The position numbers were made by a program, and so were the translations under genes. From Klebsiella variicola (GTDB taxonomy: Bacteria; Pseudomonadota; Gammaproteobacteria; Enterobacterales; Enterobacteriaceae), in contig NZ_CP010523.2 of the NCBI RefSeq assembly GCF_000828055.2, positions 4,960,001-5,024,000 on the forward strand: a DNA stretch of 64,000 bases, given 5' to 3'. Below are positions 34,727 to 43,947 of the stretch, piece after piece (positions within the stretch are counted from its first letter, which is position 1; every line of letters starts with the position of its first letter). Under the pieces are notes generated by a model. That model was given only the letters and a program-made list of their open reading frames with translations. It was not told where the DNA came from and did not search any database.

Positions 34727-35599
34727 ATGGAACTGGATATCAATGAGCTACTCAATTTCTCGCCATTGATGAAGACCTTTACCTTCAATGCCTGGGTCGT
34801 CGCAGGCTTCACGCCGATTACCCGCGGCTCCACGCTGGACTATTACATTAATCGCCCGCAGGGGATGAAAGGTTACATCATTAATCTGACCCTGCGCGGC
34901 CAGGCGCGGGCGAAAGCGGGCGATGGCTTCCTGCTGTGCCGGGAAAACGATCTGTTGCTGTTTCCTCCCGGCGTGCCCCATCATTACGGCAGGGACGAAC
35001 ACAGCGAGTACTGGGACCATCTGTGGATCTACTTTATCCCCCGCCCCTACTGGATAGACTGGCTAAAGTGGGACCAAACCACCCACGGTATCGGCAAAAC
35101 AACCATTAACGATCCCGACCAGCTCCAGCAGCTGCGCGATCTGTTCTACGAAGTGATACGCCACCACTCTGCGTCCGTACCGCTGTCAGAAGCGCTGGCA
35201 ATGAACGCGCTGGAGAGATTAATTCTCCGCTGTTTTCAGCAGCAGCCCATTAGCAATCGCCATGCCCACGACCCACGGATTAACGCCATCTGCGACTATC
35301 TTAACGCCCATATTGCGCAGGAGGTAAAAATCGAGACCCTGGCGGCGATGGTGTTTATCTCCCCTTCACGTCTGGCGCACCTTTTCAAAAATGAACTGGG
35401 GCAAACGGTCTATGCGTGGCGGGAAACACAGCGCATCAACCGCGCCAGGTGGCTTATTCAGAGCACCTCGCTCCCACTAAACAAAATTGCTTTATCGGTG
35501 GGTTACAGCGATCCGGTCTATTTCACCCGCCTTTTTCGTAAACATAACGGCATCCCACCGGGCGAATATCGGAAACGCTATGCGGAAATGAAGGGCTAA
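34727..35599 (+). CDS. AraC-like transcriptional activator, AraC paralogue
   Basis: A 290-residue protein that aligns along its whole length with E. coli AraC, not only in the DNA-binding part. The N-terminal cupin has GMKGYIINLTLRGQ and LLLFPPGVPHHYGR, both close to AraC; the C-terminal double helix-turn-helix contains MVFISPSRLAHLFKNELGQT and VGYSDPVYFTRLFRKHNG. I start at the ATG at 34727 behind GGGAGAG; a GTG at 34715 is possible. It lies 30 bp after the beta-galactosidase gene, so it is co-transcribed. It presumably recognises the ara-box-like repeats at 31322-31359 and forms a positive loop. The inducer is probably not arabinose. Confidence 0.88.
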   Translation: MELDINELLNFSPLMKTFTFNAWVVAGFTPITRGSTLDYYINRPQGMKGYIINLTLRGQARAKAGDGFLLCRENDLLLFPPGVPHHYGRDEHSEYWDHLWIYFIPRPYWIDWLKWDQTTHGIGKTTINDPDQLQQLRDLFYEVIRHHSASVPLSEALAMNALERLILRCFQQQPISNRHAHDPRINAICDYLNAHIAQEVKIETLAAMVFISPSRLAHLFKNELGQTVYAWRETQRINRARWLIQSTSLPLNKIALSVGYSDPVYFTRLFRKHNGIPPGEYRKRYAEMKG

Positions 35600-35605
35600 A
35601 AACAT

Positions 35606-35634
35606 CAACGGCTCCCATCGGGAGCCGTCTTTTA
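35606..35634. terminator. bidirectional terminator between the AraC-like gene and ytfK
   Basis: A 9-bp stem ACGGCTCCC/GGGAGCCGT with an ATC loop is followed by CTTTT on the plus strand and by TGATGTTTTT on the minus strand. It serves both convergent genes. Confidence 0.85.
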
Positions 35635-35660
35635 CCTACTACGTACTGCTACGTTTCAGG

Positions 35661-35867
35661 TTATGCCATCTCAGTTTGCAGACGCAACACCTGACGATTG
35701 ACTTCGGACATCACTGACAGATGCAGCTTGTCCTTGACCTTCGGGATAAGGATTTTGCCCTTATCAAATTCAAATGCGCCAACGTCCTTGATGTACAACC
35801 GTCCACGAAACAGGATCTTCACGTACTTCGCCACTTGCAGCGGATTGTAGCGTTGGAAAATTTTCAT
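35661..35867 (-). CDS. ytfK: stringent-response modulator YtfK
   Basis: A 68-residue protein ([20 protein letters not shown] at the N-terminus), matching E. coli YtfK in length. In E. coli YtfK promotes SpoT-dependent (p)ppGpp accumulation during phosphate and fatty-acid limitation and belongs to the Pho regulon. It is soluble and basic. I cannot point to a convincing Pho box in the upstream gap; a palindrome CTGTGGTGCCACAG lies at about 35894-35907. It is divergent from ytfJ over 323 bp. Confidence 0.93.
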   Translation of the reverse strand: MKIFQRYNPLQVAKYVKILFRGRLYIKDVGAFEFDKGKILIPKVKDKLHLSVMSEVNRQVLRLQTEMA

Positions 35868-36190
35868 TCTTCTCTCCTGCCAGGGTTACGCTCCTGTGGT
35901 GCCACAGTTAGCCCACGTATCGGGAGCGCAAATTTTAATGCCCTAAAACTATAGTCCAGAATCTCAGAGGGACCCAGTGTGTATAAGTTTATTTACCGTT
36001 TGATGACAATAATTCAGAATTTTCGTTTCGGACATACGATGAAGTAAGTATAAGTCGCCGTTTTTCTACTAATTTGTGCGTCAACACGCAAACTGGCATC
36101 CTCATTGCGGGTAATCGCCGCCAATCGCACTTATGATTAAACGAGACCAAGTGGTCGGATCACCTGCATAAAAATGATTAAGGATTACGC
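35868..36190. other. 323-bp divergent control region ytfK/ytfJ
   Basis: No ORF is supported. A palindrome CTGTGGTGCCACAG at about 35894-35907 and GACCAAGTGGTC at about 36147-36158 are possible regulator sites, but neither matches an activator I can name. Confidence 0.4.
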
Positions 36191-36748
36191 ATGACCCTAC
36201 GTAGCATACTGGCCGCCTCGTTACTGCTTCTCCCGCTGCTGGCCACAGCGCATAACTTCGTCGACGGCCAGCGTGTGGCGCCGGTCGGCGTCGCGGATCG
36301 GGGAGAACTCATTCTGGATAAGGATAAGTTTAGCTATAAAAACTGGAACAGCTCGCAGCTGGTGGGAAAAGTGCGAGTTATCCAGCACATTGCCGGTCGC
36401 TCGTCAGCCAAAGAGAAAAATGCCAACCTGATCGAGGCGATTAAAGCGGCAGGTTTCCCGCACGATCGTTACCAGACTACCACCATCGTTAACACCGACG
36501 ATGCCATTCCGGGCACCGGCATGTTCGTGCGCAACAGCATTGAGAGTAATAAAAAGCTTTTTCCATGGTCGCAGTTTATCGTCGACAGCAACGGGCTGGT
36601 GCGTAAAGCCTGGCAACTGGACGAGAAGAGTTCCGCGATCGTGGTGCTGGATAAGGACGGGCGCGTAAAGTGGGCCAAAGACGGTGCGCTGACCCAGCAG
36701 GAGGTGCAGCAGGTCATCGACCTGCTGCATAAATTGCTTAATAAATAG
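36191..36748 (+). CDS. ytfJ: YtfJ family periplasmic protein
   Basis: A 185-residue secreted protein with a signal peptide ([20 protein letters not shown], cleavage after residue 20). The mature sequence has a thioredoxin-like fold pattern ([21 protein letters not shown]) without the CXXC motif, as in the family. Its function is not established. The gene position next to cysQ and ytfK is conserved in enterobacteria. Its 3' end overlaps the cysQ stop on the other strand by 11 bp. Confidence 0.92.
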   Translation: MTLRSILAASLLLLPLLATAHNFVDGQRVAPVGVADRGELILDKDKFSYKNWNSSQLVGKVRVIQHIAGRSSAKEKNANLIEAIKAAGFPHDRYQTTTIVNTDDAIPGTGMFVRNSIESNKKLFPWSQFIVDSNGLVRKAWQLDEKSSAIVVLDKDGRVKWAKDGALTQQEVQQVIDLLHKLLNK

Positions 36749-37481
36749 AGACCCGGAAGCCGGGGTTGAGGAAGGATTCACGCGGCGTGTAGTCGAGGGT
36801 TTTGCCCTGCCAGTCGTGAACATGCGCCCCGGCGGCCACCGCGACCGCGTGGCCGGCGGCAGTGTCCCAGGTGCTGGTCGGCCCGAAGCGCGGATAGAGC
36901 TGGGCCTGACCCTCCGCCACCAGGCAGAACTTCAGCGAAGATCCGATAGAAGTGGTTTGATGCTCGCCCAGTTGCTCAAGATACTCCTGCAGCTCCGGAT
37001 CGTTACCGTGAGAGCGACTGATCACCACCAGCGGCGGACGGGCATCGCGGACCTGGATCTGCTTGCGCACCCCGCACTCTTCTTTCCACGCTTTGCCTTT
37101 TTCCGCGCTGTACATCACCTTCATCACCGGCGCATAAACCACGCCCAGTGTCGGCTTGCCGTTTTCGATCAGCGCGATATTGACGGTGAATTCGCCGTTA
37201 CGCTTAATAAACTCTTTGGTGCCGTCCAGCGGGTCGACCAGCCAGTAGCGCTGCCAGTGCTGACGTACCTCCCAGGCCGGCGGGTCCTCCTCGGAAAGAA
37301 CCGGGGTGTCAGGATCCAGCGCTTTCAGACCGCTGATGATGACGTTGTGCGCTGCGATATCCGCCGCCGTGACCGGAGAATCATCTTTCTTGCTGGCGAC
37401 GTTGATCGGCTGGTTTCCATCGTAGACTTCCATGATGGCATCGCCCGCGTTCCGTGCAAGCTGACATACTTGTTCTAACAT
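36738..37481 (-). CDS. cysQ: 3'(2'),5'-bisphosphate nucleotidase CysQ
   Basis: A 247-residue enzyme of the inositol monophosphatase superfamily. The metal-binding signature DPLDGTKE is at residues 83-90, and Glu64 (SEED) is the other metal ligand. It hydrolyses 3'-phosphoadenosine 5'-phosphate made during sulfate assimilation and prevents its toxic build-up. It is convergent with ytfJ and divergent from cpdB across 192 bp, so two nucleotide phosphatases face each other. Confidence 0.96.
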   Translation of the reverse strand: MLEQVCQLARNAGDAIMEVYDGNQPINVASKKDDSPVTAADIAAHNVIISGLKALDPDTPVLSEEDPPAWEVRQHWQRYWLVDPLDGTKEFIKRNGEFTVNIALIENGKPTLGVVYAPVMKVMYSAEKGKAWKEECGVRKQIQVRDARPPLVVISRSHGNDPELQEYLEQLGEHQTTSIGSSLKFCLVAEGQAQLYPRFGPTSTWDTAAGHAVAVAAGAHVHDWQGKTLDYTPRESFLNPGFRVSIY

Positions 37482-37673
37482 TCTCCACCTCGTCTGGTTA
37501 CAGTGGCGTTAACTCGTTGTTTTATTTATATCGCATCACCGCGAGTTCCGCTATCTGTGATAACGATGGCGGTTTCTCTGCCCGCTTTTCTGGCAAGATT
37601 CACATTTCTGTAAGCAACAGAATATAAATACATTTTCTACTGTGCTATCGCTCATAAAAAAAGGACGCCTCTG

Positions 37674-39617
37674 ATGATTAAGTTTAGCGCAACGCTCCTG
37701 GCCACGCTGATCGCCGCCAGCGTCAACGCCGCGACGGTCGACCTGCGGATCATGGAAACCACCGATCTGCACAGCAATATGATGGACTTTGACTATTACA
37801 AAGATGCCGCCACGGAGAAATTCGGCCTGGTGCGTACCGCCAGCCTGATCGAACAGGCGCGGGCAGAAGCGAAAAACAGCGTGCTGGTGGATAACGGGGA
37901 TGTTATCCAGGGGAGCCCGTTAGGCGACTATATGGCCGCGAAAGGGTTGAAAGAAGGCGATGTGCATCCGGTGTATAAGGCGATGAATACCCTGAATTAC
38001 GCCGTCGGCAACCTGGGCAACCATGAATTTAATTATGGCCTCGACTTCCTGCATAAGGCGCTGGCCGGGGCGAAATTCCCCTACGTGAACGCCAATATCA
38101 TCGATGCCAAAACTGGCAAACCGATGTTTACGCCGTACCTGATCCAGGATACCCGGGTCGTGGACAGCGACGGTCAATCCCACACCCTGCGCATCGGCTA
38201 TATCGGCTTTGTGCCGCCGCAGATCATGACCTGGGATAAAGCCAATCTCAGCGGTAAAGTGACGGTCAACGACATTACCGAAACCGCGCGCAAATATATC
38301 CCGGAGATGCGGTCGAAAGGCGCTGATGTGGTGGTCGTGGTCGCGCACTCCGGCCTCTCCGCCGACCCGTATCAGGCGATGGCCGAAAACTCGGTCTACT
38401 ACTTAAGCCAGGTGCCCGGCGTGGACGCCATTATGTTCGGCCATGCCCACGCGGTGTTCCCGGGTAAAGACTTCGCCAACATCAAAGGCGCGGATATCGC
38501 CAAAGGGACGCTGAACGGCATACCGGCAGTGATGCCGGGAATGTGGGGCGATCATCTCGGGGTGGTTGATCTGGTGCTGAACAACGACAGCGGCAAATGG
38601 CAGGTAACTCAGAATAGAGCGGAAGCGCGGCCAATCTATGACGCGGTGGCGAAGAAATCGCTGGCGGCCGAAGACGGCAAGCTGGTGGCGGTGCTGAAAG
38701 CCGACCACGACGCCACTCGCGAATTCGTCAGCAAGCCGATCGGCAAGTCCGCCGACAACATGTACAGCTATCTGGCGCTGGTGCAGGACGACCCGACGGT
38801 GCAGGTGGTCAACATGGCGCAGAAAGCCTATGTAGAACACTATATTCAGGGCGACCCGGATCTGGCGAAGCTGCCGGTGCTCTCCGCCGCCGCGCCGTTT
38901 AAAGTCGGCGGACGTAAAAACGATCCGGCGAGCTTTGTCGAAGTGGAGAAAGGTCAGCTCACCTTCCGCAATGCCGCCGACCTCTATCTCTACCCCAACA
39001 CCCTGGTGGTGATGAAGGTCAGTGGGAAAGAGGTCAAGGAGTGGCTGGAGTGCTCCGCCGGACAGTTTAACCAGATCGATCCCGCCAGCAGCAAGCCGCA
39101 GTCGCTGATCAACTGGGACGGCTTCCGCACCTATAACTTCGACGTCATTGACGGGGTGAACTACCAGATTGACGTCACCCAGCCGGCCCGCTACGACGGC
39201 GAATGTCAGATGATCCATCCGCAGGCAGAGCGTATTAAGCACCTGACCTTTAACGGTAAACCTGTCGATCCGCAGGCCACTTTCCTGGTCGCGACCAATA
39301 ACTATCGCGCTTACGGCGGCAAATTCGCCGGCACCGGTGAGAGCCATATCGCCTTTGCCTCACCGGATGAAAACCGTTCAGTGCTGGCGGCGTGGATAGG
39401 CGCGCAATCGAAGAAGGATGGCGCGATCCATCCGGCGGCGGATAACAACTGGCGTCTGGCGCCGATCCACAGCAACACGCCGTTGGATATTCGTTTTGAG
39501 ACCTCGCCAGGCGACAAAGCCGCGGCGTTTATCAAAGAGAAAGCACAGTATCCAATGCGCCAGGTGGCCACCGATGATATCGGCTTCGCCATTTATCAGC
39601 TGGATTTGAGCAAGTAA
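37674..39617 (+). CDS. cpdB: 2',3'-cyclic-nucleotide 2'-phosphodiesterase/3'-nucleotidase precursor
   Basis: A 647-residue periplasmic enzyme, equal in length to E. coli CpdB. Signal peptide residues 1-19 ([19 protein letters not shown]). The metallophosphatase domain begins [14 protein letters not shown] with DNGD (about residue 66), GNHEF (about 118) and GHAH motifs. The C-terminal 5'-nucleotidase domain starts near residue 360. It scavenges nucleosides from external 2',3'-cyclic and 3'-nucleotides. AAAAAAGGACGCCTCTG precedes the ATG. An 86-bp REP array follows directly after the stop. Confidence 0.97.
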   Translation: MIKFSATLLATLIAASVNAATVDLRIMETTDLHSNMMDFDYYKDAATEKFGLVRTASLIEQARAEAKNSVLVDNGDVIQGSPLGDYMAAKGLKEGDVHPVYKAMNTLNYAVGNLGNHEFNYGLDFLHKALAGAKFPYVNANIIDAKTGKPMFTPYLIQDTRVVDSDGQSHTLRIGYIGFVPPQIMTWDKANLSGKVTVNDITETARKYIPEMRSKGADVVVVVAHSGLSADPYQAMAENSVYYLSQVPGVDAIMFGHAHAVFPGKDFANIKGADIAKGTLNGIPAVMPGMWGDHLGVVDLVLNNDSGKWQVTQNRAEARPIYDAVAKKSLAAEDGKLVAVLKADHDATREFVSKPIGKSADNMYSYLALVQDDPTVQVVNMAQKAYVEHYIQGDPDLAKLPVLSAAAPFKVGGRKNDPASFVEVEKGQLTFRNAADLYLYPNTLVVMKVSGKEVKEWLECSAGQFNQIDPASSKPQSLINWDGFRTYNFDVIDGVNYQIDVTQPARYDGECQMIHPQAERIKHLTFNGKPVDPQATFLVATNNYRAYGGKFAGTGESHIAFASPDENRSVLAAWIGAQSKKDGAIHPAADNNWRLAPIHSNTPLDIRFETSPGDKAAAFIKEKAQYPMRQVATDDIGFAIYQLDLSK

Positions 39618-39625
39618 TGCCTGTT

Positions 39626-40590
39626 CCCCGGTGGCGCTGCGCTTACCGGGGCTACAAACCGGGGCTGGCTGGTAGCCCGGATAAGACGCCAGCCGCTATC
39701 CGGGAATATCTCCCCGGTGGCGCTGCGCTTACCGGGGCTACAAACCGGATCTGACGAGTAGCCAGGATAAGGCGCCAGCCGCTATCCGGGTACATCTCCC
39801 CGGTGGCGCTGCGCTTACCGGGGCTACAAACCGGAGCTGACGGGTAGCCCGGATAAGGCGCCAGCCGCTATCCGGGTACATCTCCCCGGTGCCGCTGCGC
39901 TTACCGGGGCTACAAACCGGAGCTGACGGGTAGCCCGGGTAAGGCGCCAGCCGCTATCCGGGAATATCTCCCCGGTGGCGCTGCGCTTACCGGGGCTACA
40001 AACCGGAGCTGACGGGTAGCCCGGATAAGGCGCCAGCCGCTATCCGGGTACATCTCCCCGGCGGCGCTGCGCTTACCGGGGCTACAAACCGGAGCTGACG
40101 GGTAGCCCGGATAAGGCGCCAGCCGCTATCCGGGAATATCTCCCCGGTGGCGCTGCGCTTACCGGGGCTACAAACCGGGGCTGACGGGTAATCCGGATAA
40201 GGCGCCAGCCGCTATCCGGGAATATCTCCCCGATGGCGCTGCGCTTACCGGGGCTACAAACCGGGGCTGGCTGGTAGCCCGGATAAGACGCCAGCCGCTA
40301 TCCGGGAATATCTCCCCGGTGGCGCTGCGCTTACCGGGGCTACAAACCGGAGCTGACGGGTAGCCCGGATAAGGCGCCAGCCGCTATCCGGGTACATCTC
40401 CCCGGCGGCGCTGCGCTTACCGGGGCTACAAACCGGGGCTGACGGGTAGCCCGGATAAGGCGCCAGCCGCTATCCGGGTACATCTCCCCGGCGGCGCTGC
40501 GCTTACCGGGGCTACAAACCGGGGCTGACGGGTAGCCCGGATAAGGCGCCAGCCGTTATCCGGGAATATCTCCCCGGTGGCGGGGCTACA
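39626..40590. repeat. REP-type tandem array, exact 86-bp period, 11 units plus a truncated one
   Basis: The anchor GCTTACCGGGGCTAC recurs at 39641, 39727, 39813, 39899, 39985, 40071, 40157, 40243, 40329, 40415 and 40501, exactly 86 bp apart. A last copy near 40573-40586 lacks the CTGCGCTTACC part. Each unit has two palindromes: CCCCGGTGGCGC...CTTACCGGGG, and CCCGGATAAGGCGCCAGCC...CTATCCGGG. The array fills the gap between convergent cpdB and ytfH. A rare unit variant (GGGGCTGGCTGGTAGCCC with ATAAGACG) occurs at 39661 and again at 40263, 602 bp or seven units later. Confidence 0.95.
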
Positions 40591-40605
40591 GGGAGTGATA
40601 CATTT

Positions 40606-40983
40606 TCACTCCCCGTGGTTAGCCAACACCGCAGGCAGATTGCTCTCGATCCAGTCCGCCAGCGCCGCCACTTTCTCGCTCACCTGCAGGCCGAGCGGCG
40701 TCAGGCTATATTCAACGTGTGGCGGTACCACCGGATAAGAGACGCGGTCGATAAAACCATCCTGCTCCAGGGCCTGCAGCGACTGCGCCAGCATCTTTTC
40801 GCTGACCCCGCCCATTTTGCGGCGCAGATCGCTGAAGCGATGGGTCCCCTCGCGCAGCGCCACCAGAATCAACACGCCCCAGCGACTGGTGACATGTTTA
40901 AGCACATCGCGCGACGGGCACTGTTCCGCAAACAGGTTGCCGTTGCGCAGTTTCTCGCTCAGCGTCGGTTCGGCCATTTTCAC
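40606..40983 (-). CDS. ytfH: HxlR family redox-type regulator YtfH (QorR)
   Basis: A 125-residue winged-helix protein of the HxlR/DUF24 family. The diagnostic Cys is in NLFAEQCPSRDVLKHV (Cys near residue 20), and the recognition region is RFSDLRRKMGGVSEKMLAQS. Homologues called QorR sense quinone, diamide or other electrophile stress through this Cys and repress the neighbouring oxidoreductase. It is divergent from qorB with a shared operator at 41002-41024. I kept the GTG at 40983, five bases after AAGG; the ATG at 40977 (11 bases) is an alternative. Confidence 0.92.
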   Translation of the reverse strand: MKMAEPTLSEKLRNGNLFAEQCPSRDVLKHVTSRWGVLILVALREGTHRFSDLRRKMGGVSEKMLAQSLQALEQDGFIDRVSYPVVPPHVEYSLTPLGLQVSEKVAALADWIESNLPAVLANHGE

Positions 40984-41001
40984 ACTTACCTTTTTGTGCG
41001 T

Positions 41002-41024
41002 ACTTACTAAAAGTTAGTTAAGGT
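41002..41024. promoter_or_regulatory. inverted repeat in the ytfH-qorB intergenic region, candidate HxlR operator
   Basis: ACTTACTAAAAGTTAGTTAA contains the imperfect arms TACTAA and TTAGTT separated by a short A-rich spacer, in the 84 bp between divergent ytfH and qorB. HxlR regulators bind such sites to control both genes. Confidence 0.55.
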
Positions 41025-41067
41025 GTTAGCTTACCACAACTGCCACTAAACACGAAGGAGAAGACCC

Positions 41068-41916
41068 ATGATCGCCCTTACCGGTGCCACCGGCCAGCTT
41101 GGCCACTACGTTCTGCAAGACCTGTTAAAAACCGTCCCTGCCAGCCAGATTGTGGCGATTGTCCGCAACCCGGCCAAAGCCCAGTCCCTCAGCCAGCAGG
41201 GCGTCGTTGTCCGTCAGGCCGACTATAGCGACGAAGCGGCACTGACCGCCGCGCTGCAGGGCGTGGATAAACTGCTGTTAATCTCCTCCAGCGAAGTCGG
41301 TCAGCGCGCCGTTCAGCACCGCAACGTCATCAACGCCGCCAAAGCCGCTGGGGTGACATTCATCGCCTACACCAGCCTGCTGCACGCCGACACCTCGCCG
41401 CTGGGCCTGGCCGCAGAGCATATTGAAACCGAGCAGATGCTGGCCGACTCTGGTATCGCTTACGCCCTGCTGCGCAATGGCTGGTATACCGAAAACTATC
41501 TGGCCAGCGCACCGCCGGCGCTGGAGCATGGCGTGTTTATCGGTGCCGCCGGCGAGGGTAAAATTGCCTCCGCCACCCGCGCGGATTATGCCGCCGCTGC
41601 CGCCCGCGTTATCGCTGGTGAAGGCCATGAAGGGAATATTTACGAACTGGCGGGTGATAACGCCTGGACGCTGAGCGACCTGGCTGCTGAGCTGAGCACG
41701 CAAAGCGGAAAAAACGTGGTCTACCAAAACCTCAGCGAAGCCGATTTCGCCGCCGCGCTGAAAAGCGTCGGTCTGCCGGCGGGTCTGGCGGATATGCTGG
41801 CGGATTCCGATGTCGGCGCGTCGAAAGGCGGGCTGTTTGACGACAGCCGCACCCTGAGTACGCTGATCGGCCGTCCGACCACCTCCCTTGCTGAAAGCGT
41901 GAAAGGCATTCTGTAA
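41068..41916 (+). CDS. qorB: NAD(P)H:quinone oxidoreductase QorB (YtfG)
   Basis: A 282-residue atypical short-chain dehydrogenase (NmrA-like). The Rossmann motif GATGQLG (residues 5-11) binds NADPH. The body matches E. coli YtfG (286 residues). It reduces quinones with two electrons using NADPH, giving protection against electrophile stress. AAGGAGAAGACCC precedes the ATG. It is divergent from its presumed repressor ytfH. Confidence 0.94.
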   Translation: MIALTGATGQLGHYVLQDLLKTVPASQIVAIVRNPAKAQSLSQQGVVVRQADYSDEAALTAALQGVDKLLLISSSEVGQRAVQHRNVINAAKAAGVTFIAYTSLLHADTSPLGLAAEHIETEQMLADSGIAYALLRNGWYTENYLASAPPALEHGVFIGAAGEGKIASATRADYAAAAARVIAGEGHEGNIYELAGDNAWTLSDLAAELSTQSGKNVVYQNLSEADFAAALKSVGLPAGLADMLADSDVGASKGGLFDDSRTLSTLIGRPTTSLAESVKGIL

Positions 41917-41993
41917 CCACCCCTCTCAGCTTTTGCGGTTGCGTCCCGGCGGTTCCTCTCTCATATTGAAGGGATAACCGTCGGGAGGCAGGC

Positions 41994-42818
41994 ATGCAGG
42001 GCGTACCACCCCAATTTAGTGATGAAAAAGACCGCGCGCGCTTTCGCCATCTCGAACAGCTGCCCGGGGTGGAGCTCTACCACGCCCATATCTCCCGCTA
42101 CGCCTTTGAACCCCATACCCACGAAGCCTTCGGCATCGGCGTGATTGAGCAAGGCGCTGAACGCTTTCGCTACCGCGGCAGCCAGCATATCGCCGCCGCG
42201 AACGCCATTGTCACCATGAATCCCGACGAGCTGCATACCGGCGAAGCGGAAACCGCTGACGGCTGGCGCTACCGGATGATTTATCTGGAGCCGGACCGTC
42301 TGGAAGCCATCACCGGGGTACGCGACTGGTGGTTCAGCGAGGTGGTCCGCGAGGATCCCCTGCGTTCCCGACAGATTGGCCAGCTGATTTATGGCCTGTG
42401 GCATAGCGACGATCCGCTGGCCCAGCAGGGAATGCTGCTCGACCTCATCGACGCCTTCCGCCCTCTGGCCCACCATGCCTCTGCGCAGGGTGAGGCCGGG
42501 CATCGCTTCGACCGCGTGCGCGACTACCTGCACGATAACTATATGCGCCCCATCACCCTCGACGAGCTGGCGCAGGTGGCGGCGCTTAGCCCGTACCACT
42601 TTCAGCGCCAGTTTAAAGCCCACTATCACGTGACACCCCATCAGATGCTGATGGCCATCCGTCTGTGGCGCGCCAAGGCATTTCTCACCCACGGTATGCC
42701 CGCCGCCGAAGTGGCGATAGCCGTCGGCCTCACCGACCAGTCCCACCTGACCCGCGCCTTCACCCTGCGTTACGGCATTACGCCGGTGCGCTATCAGAAG
42801 CAGGTCGCCAGGCGCTAA
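41994..42818 (+). CDS. AraC family regulator with N-terminal cupin
   Basis: A 274-residue regulator. The N-terminal cupin-like domain has paired His (FEPHTHEAFGIGVIEQG near residue 38), and the C-terminal helix-turn-helix pair includes LAQVAALSPYHFQRQFK and AVGLTDQSHLTRAFTLRYG. Annotated relatives typically act with a neighbouring transporter. It lies 77 bp after qorB and 75 bp before ytfF on the same strand, so it may control the ytfF transporter, as in many AraC-exporter pairs. E. coli has no gene here. GGGAGGCAGGC precedes the ATG. Confidence 0.87.
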   Translation: MQGVPPQFSDEKDRARFRHLEQLPGVELYHAHISRYAFEPHTHEAFGIGVIEQGAERFRYRGSQHIAAANAIVTMNPDELHTGEAETADGWRYRMIYLEPDRLEAITGVRDWWFSEVVREDPLRSRQIGQLIYGLWHSDDPLAQQGMLLDLIDAFRPLAHHASAQGEAGHRFDRVRDYLHDNYMRPITLDELAQVAALSPYHFQRQFKAHYHVTPHQMLMAIRLWRAKAFLTHGMPAAEVAIAVGLTDQSHLTRAFTLRYGITPVRYQKQVARR

Positions 42819-42893
42819 TGCGCAATCTCATACAATATTCCTGCCCGGCCCCCTTCTACACTGCAGACAACTGTGATGACAACGGATGCAATG

Positions 42894-43865
42894 ATGATTA
42901 GTGGTGTGCTGTACGCCCTGCTGGCGGGGCTGATGTGGGGATTAATTTTTGTCGGGCCTTTGCTGGTGCCAGAGTACCCGGCGATGCTGCAGTCAATGGG
43001 ACGCTATCTGGCGCTGGGCCTGATCGCCCTGCCGCTGGCGTGGCTCGGACGCGCGCGTTTGCGCCAGCTGAGCCGGAACGACTGGTGGACCGCGCTGGGC
43101 CTGACGATGATGGGGAATCTTATCTATTACGTCTGCCTGGCCAGCGCCATTCAGCGCACCGGGGCGCCGGTCTCCACCATGATTATCGGCACGCTGCCGG
43201 TGGTCTTGCCGGTCTTCGCCAATCTGCTCTACAGCCAACGCGACGGAAAGCTGCCGTGGCGGCGTCTGTTTCCGGCGCTGGTCTGCATCGCCGTGGGCCT
43301 GATCTGCGTTAACGTCGCAGAACTGCGCCAGGGGCTGCCTGATTTTAGCCCGTGGCGCTACGGCTCCGGCATCGCGCTGGCGCTGGGATCGGTGGCCTGC
43401 TGGGCCTGGTATGCCCTGCGCAACGCCCGCTGGTTGCGGGAAAATCCGCATCAGCCGCCGATGATGTGGGCTACCGCTCAGGCACTGGTCACGCTTCCGG
43501 TTTCGCTGGCCGGCTATCTCGCCGCCTGCGCCTGGCTGCACGGCCAGCAGGCCGGGTTTCCCCTGCCCTTCGGCCCGCGCCCGGCGGTGTTCATTACGCT
43601 GATGCTGGCCATCGCGGTGCTCTGCTCATGGGTCGGCGCGCTGTGCTGGAATATCGCCAGCCAGCGGCTGCCGACGGTGATCCTCGGGCCGCTGATCGTC
43701 TTCGAAACTCTGGCCGGGCTGCTGTATACCTTCCTGCTGCGGCAAAGTTTACCGCCGCTGCTGACCCTGAGCGGGATCCTGTTGCTGGTGCTCGGCGTGG
43801 TCTCCGCCGTACGCGCCAGACCGGAAAAACCGATGCTGCAGCCGCTGACGGACGAAAAAAAGTAG
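42894..43865 (+). CDS. ytfF: DMT superfamily transporter YtfF (EamA family)
   Basis: A 323-residue inner-membrane protein with about ten helices arranged as two EamA repeats. It matches E. coli YtfF, with its N-terminus MISGVLYALLAGLMWG, which sets the start at the ATG at 42894; the frame extends seven residues upstream. Substrate is unknown; efflux of an amino acid or metabolite is the family expectation. It follows an AraC-type regulator, a context not seen in E. coli. A C-terminal tail is charged (RPEKPMLQPLTDEKK). Confidence 0.92.
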   Translation: MISGVLYALLAGLMWGLIFVGPLLVPEYPAMLQSMGRYLALGLIALPLAWLGRARLRQLSRNDWWTALGLTMMGNLIYYVCLASAIQRTGAPVSTMIIGTLPVVLPVFANLLYSQRDGKLPWRRLFPALVCIAVGLICVNVAELRQGLPDFSPWRYGSGIALALGSVACWAWYALRNARWLRENPHQPPMMWATAQALVTLPVSLAGYLAACAWLHGQQAGFPLPFGPRPAVFITLMLAIAVLCSWVGALCWNIASQRLPTVILGPLIVFETLAGLLYTFLLRQSLPPLLTLSGILLLVLGVVSAVRARPEKPMLQPLTDEKK

Positions 43866-43898
43866 CCAGGCCTCCTTAAGGGGTATTCCCTCGCCAAA

Positions 43899-43921
43899 AA
43901 GATGCATTTAAAATACATCTT
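43899..43921. promoter_or_regulatory. NsrR-binding site upstream of ytfE
   Basis: The 23-bp stretch has arms AAGATGCATTT and AAATACATCTT around one base, matching the NsrR consensus AAGATGYWTTT repeated in inverse orientation. It lies 26 bp before the ytfE start. NsrR is a nitric-oxide-sensing Fe-S repressor; NO destroys the cluster and derepresses ytfE. Confidence 0.9.
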
Positions 43922-43947
43922 ATATTCCTGATGACGAGGTAACTGCT

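Noticed and set aside
34727-35599. True araC of the arabinose operon
   Set aside because: No araBAD genes are adjacent; the neighbours are a galactoside permease and beta-galactosidase, so it is a paralogue.
39626-40590. CRISPR array as an explanation for the 86-bp repeats
   Set aside because: The whole 86-bp unit is repeated with almost no unique spacers and consists of REP palindromes; there are no cas genes nearby.
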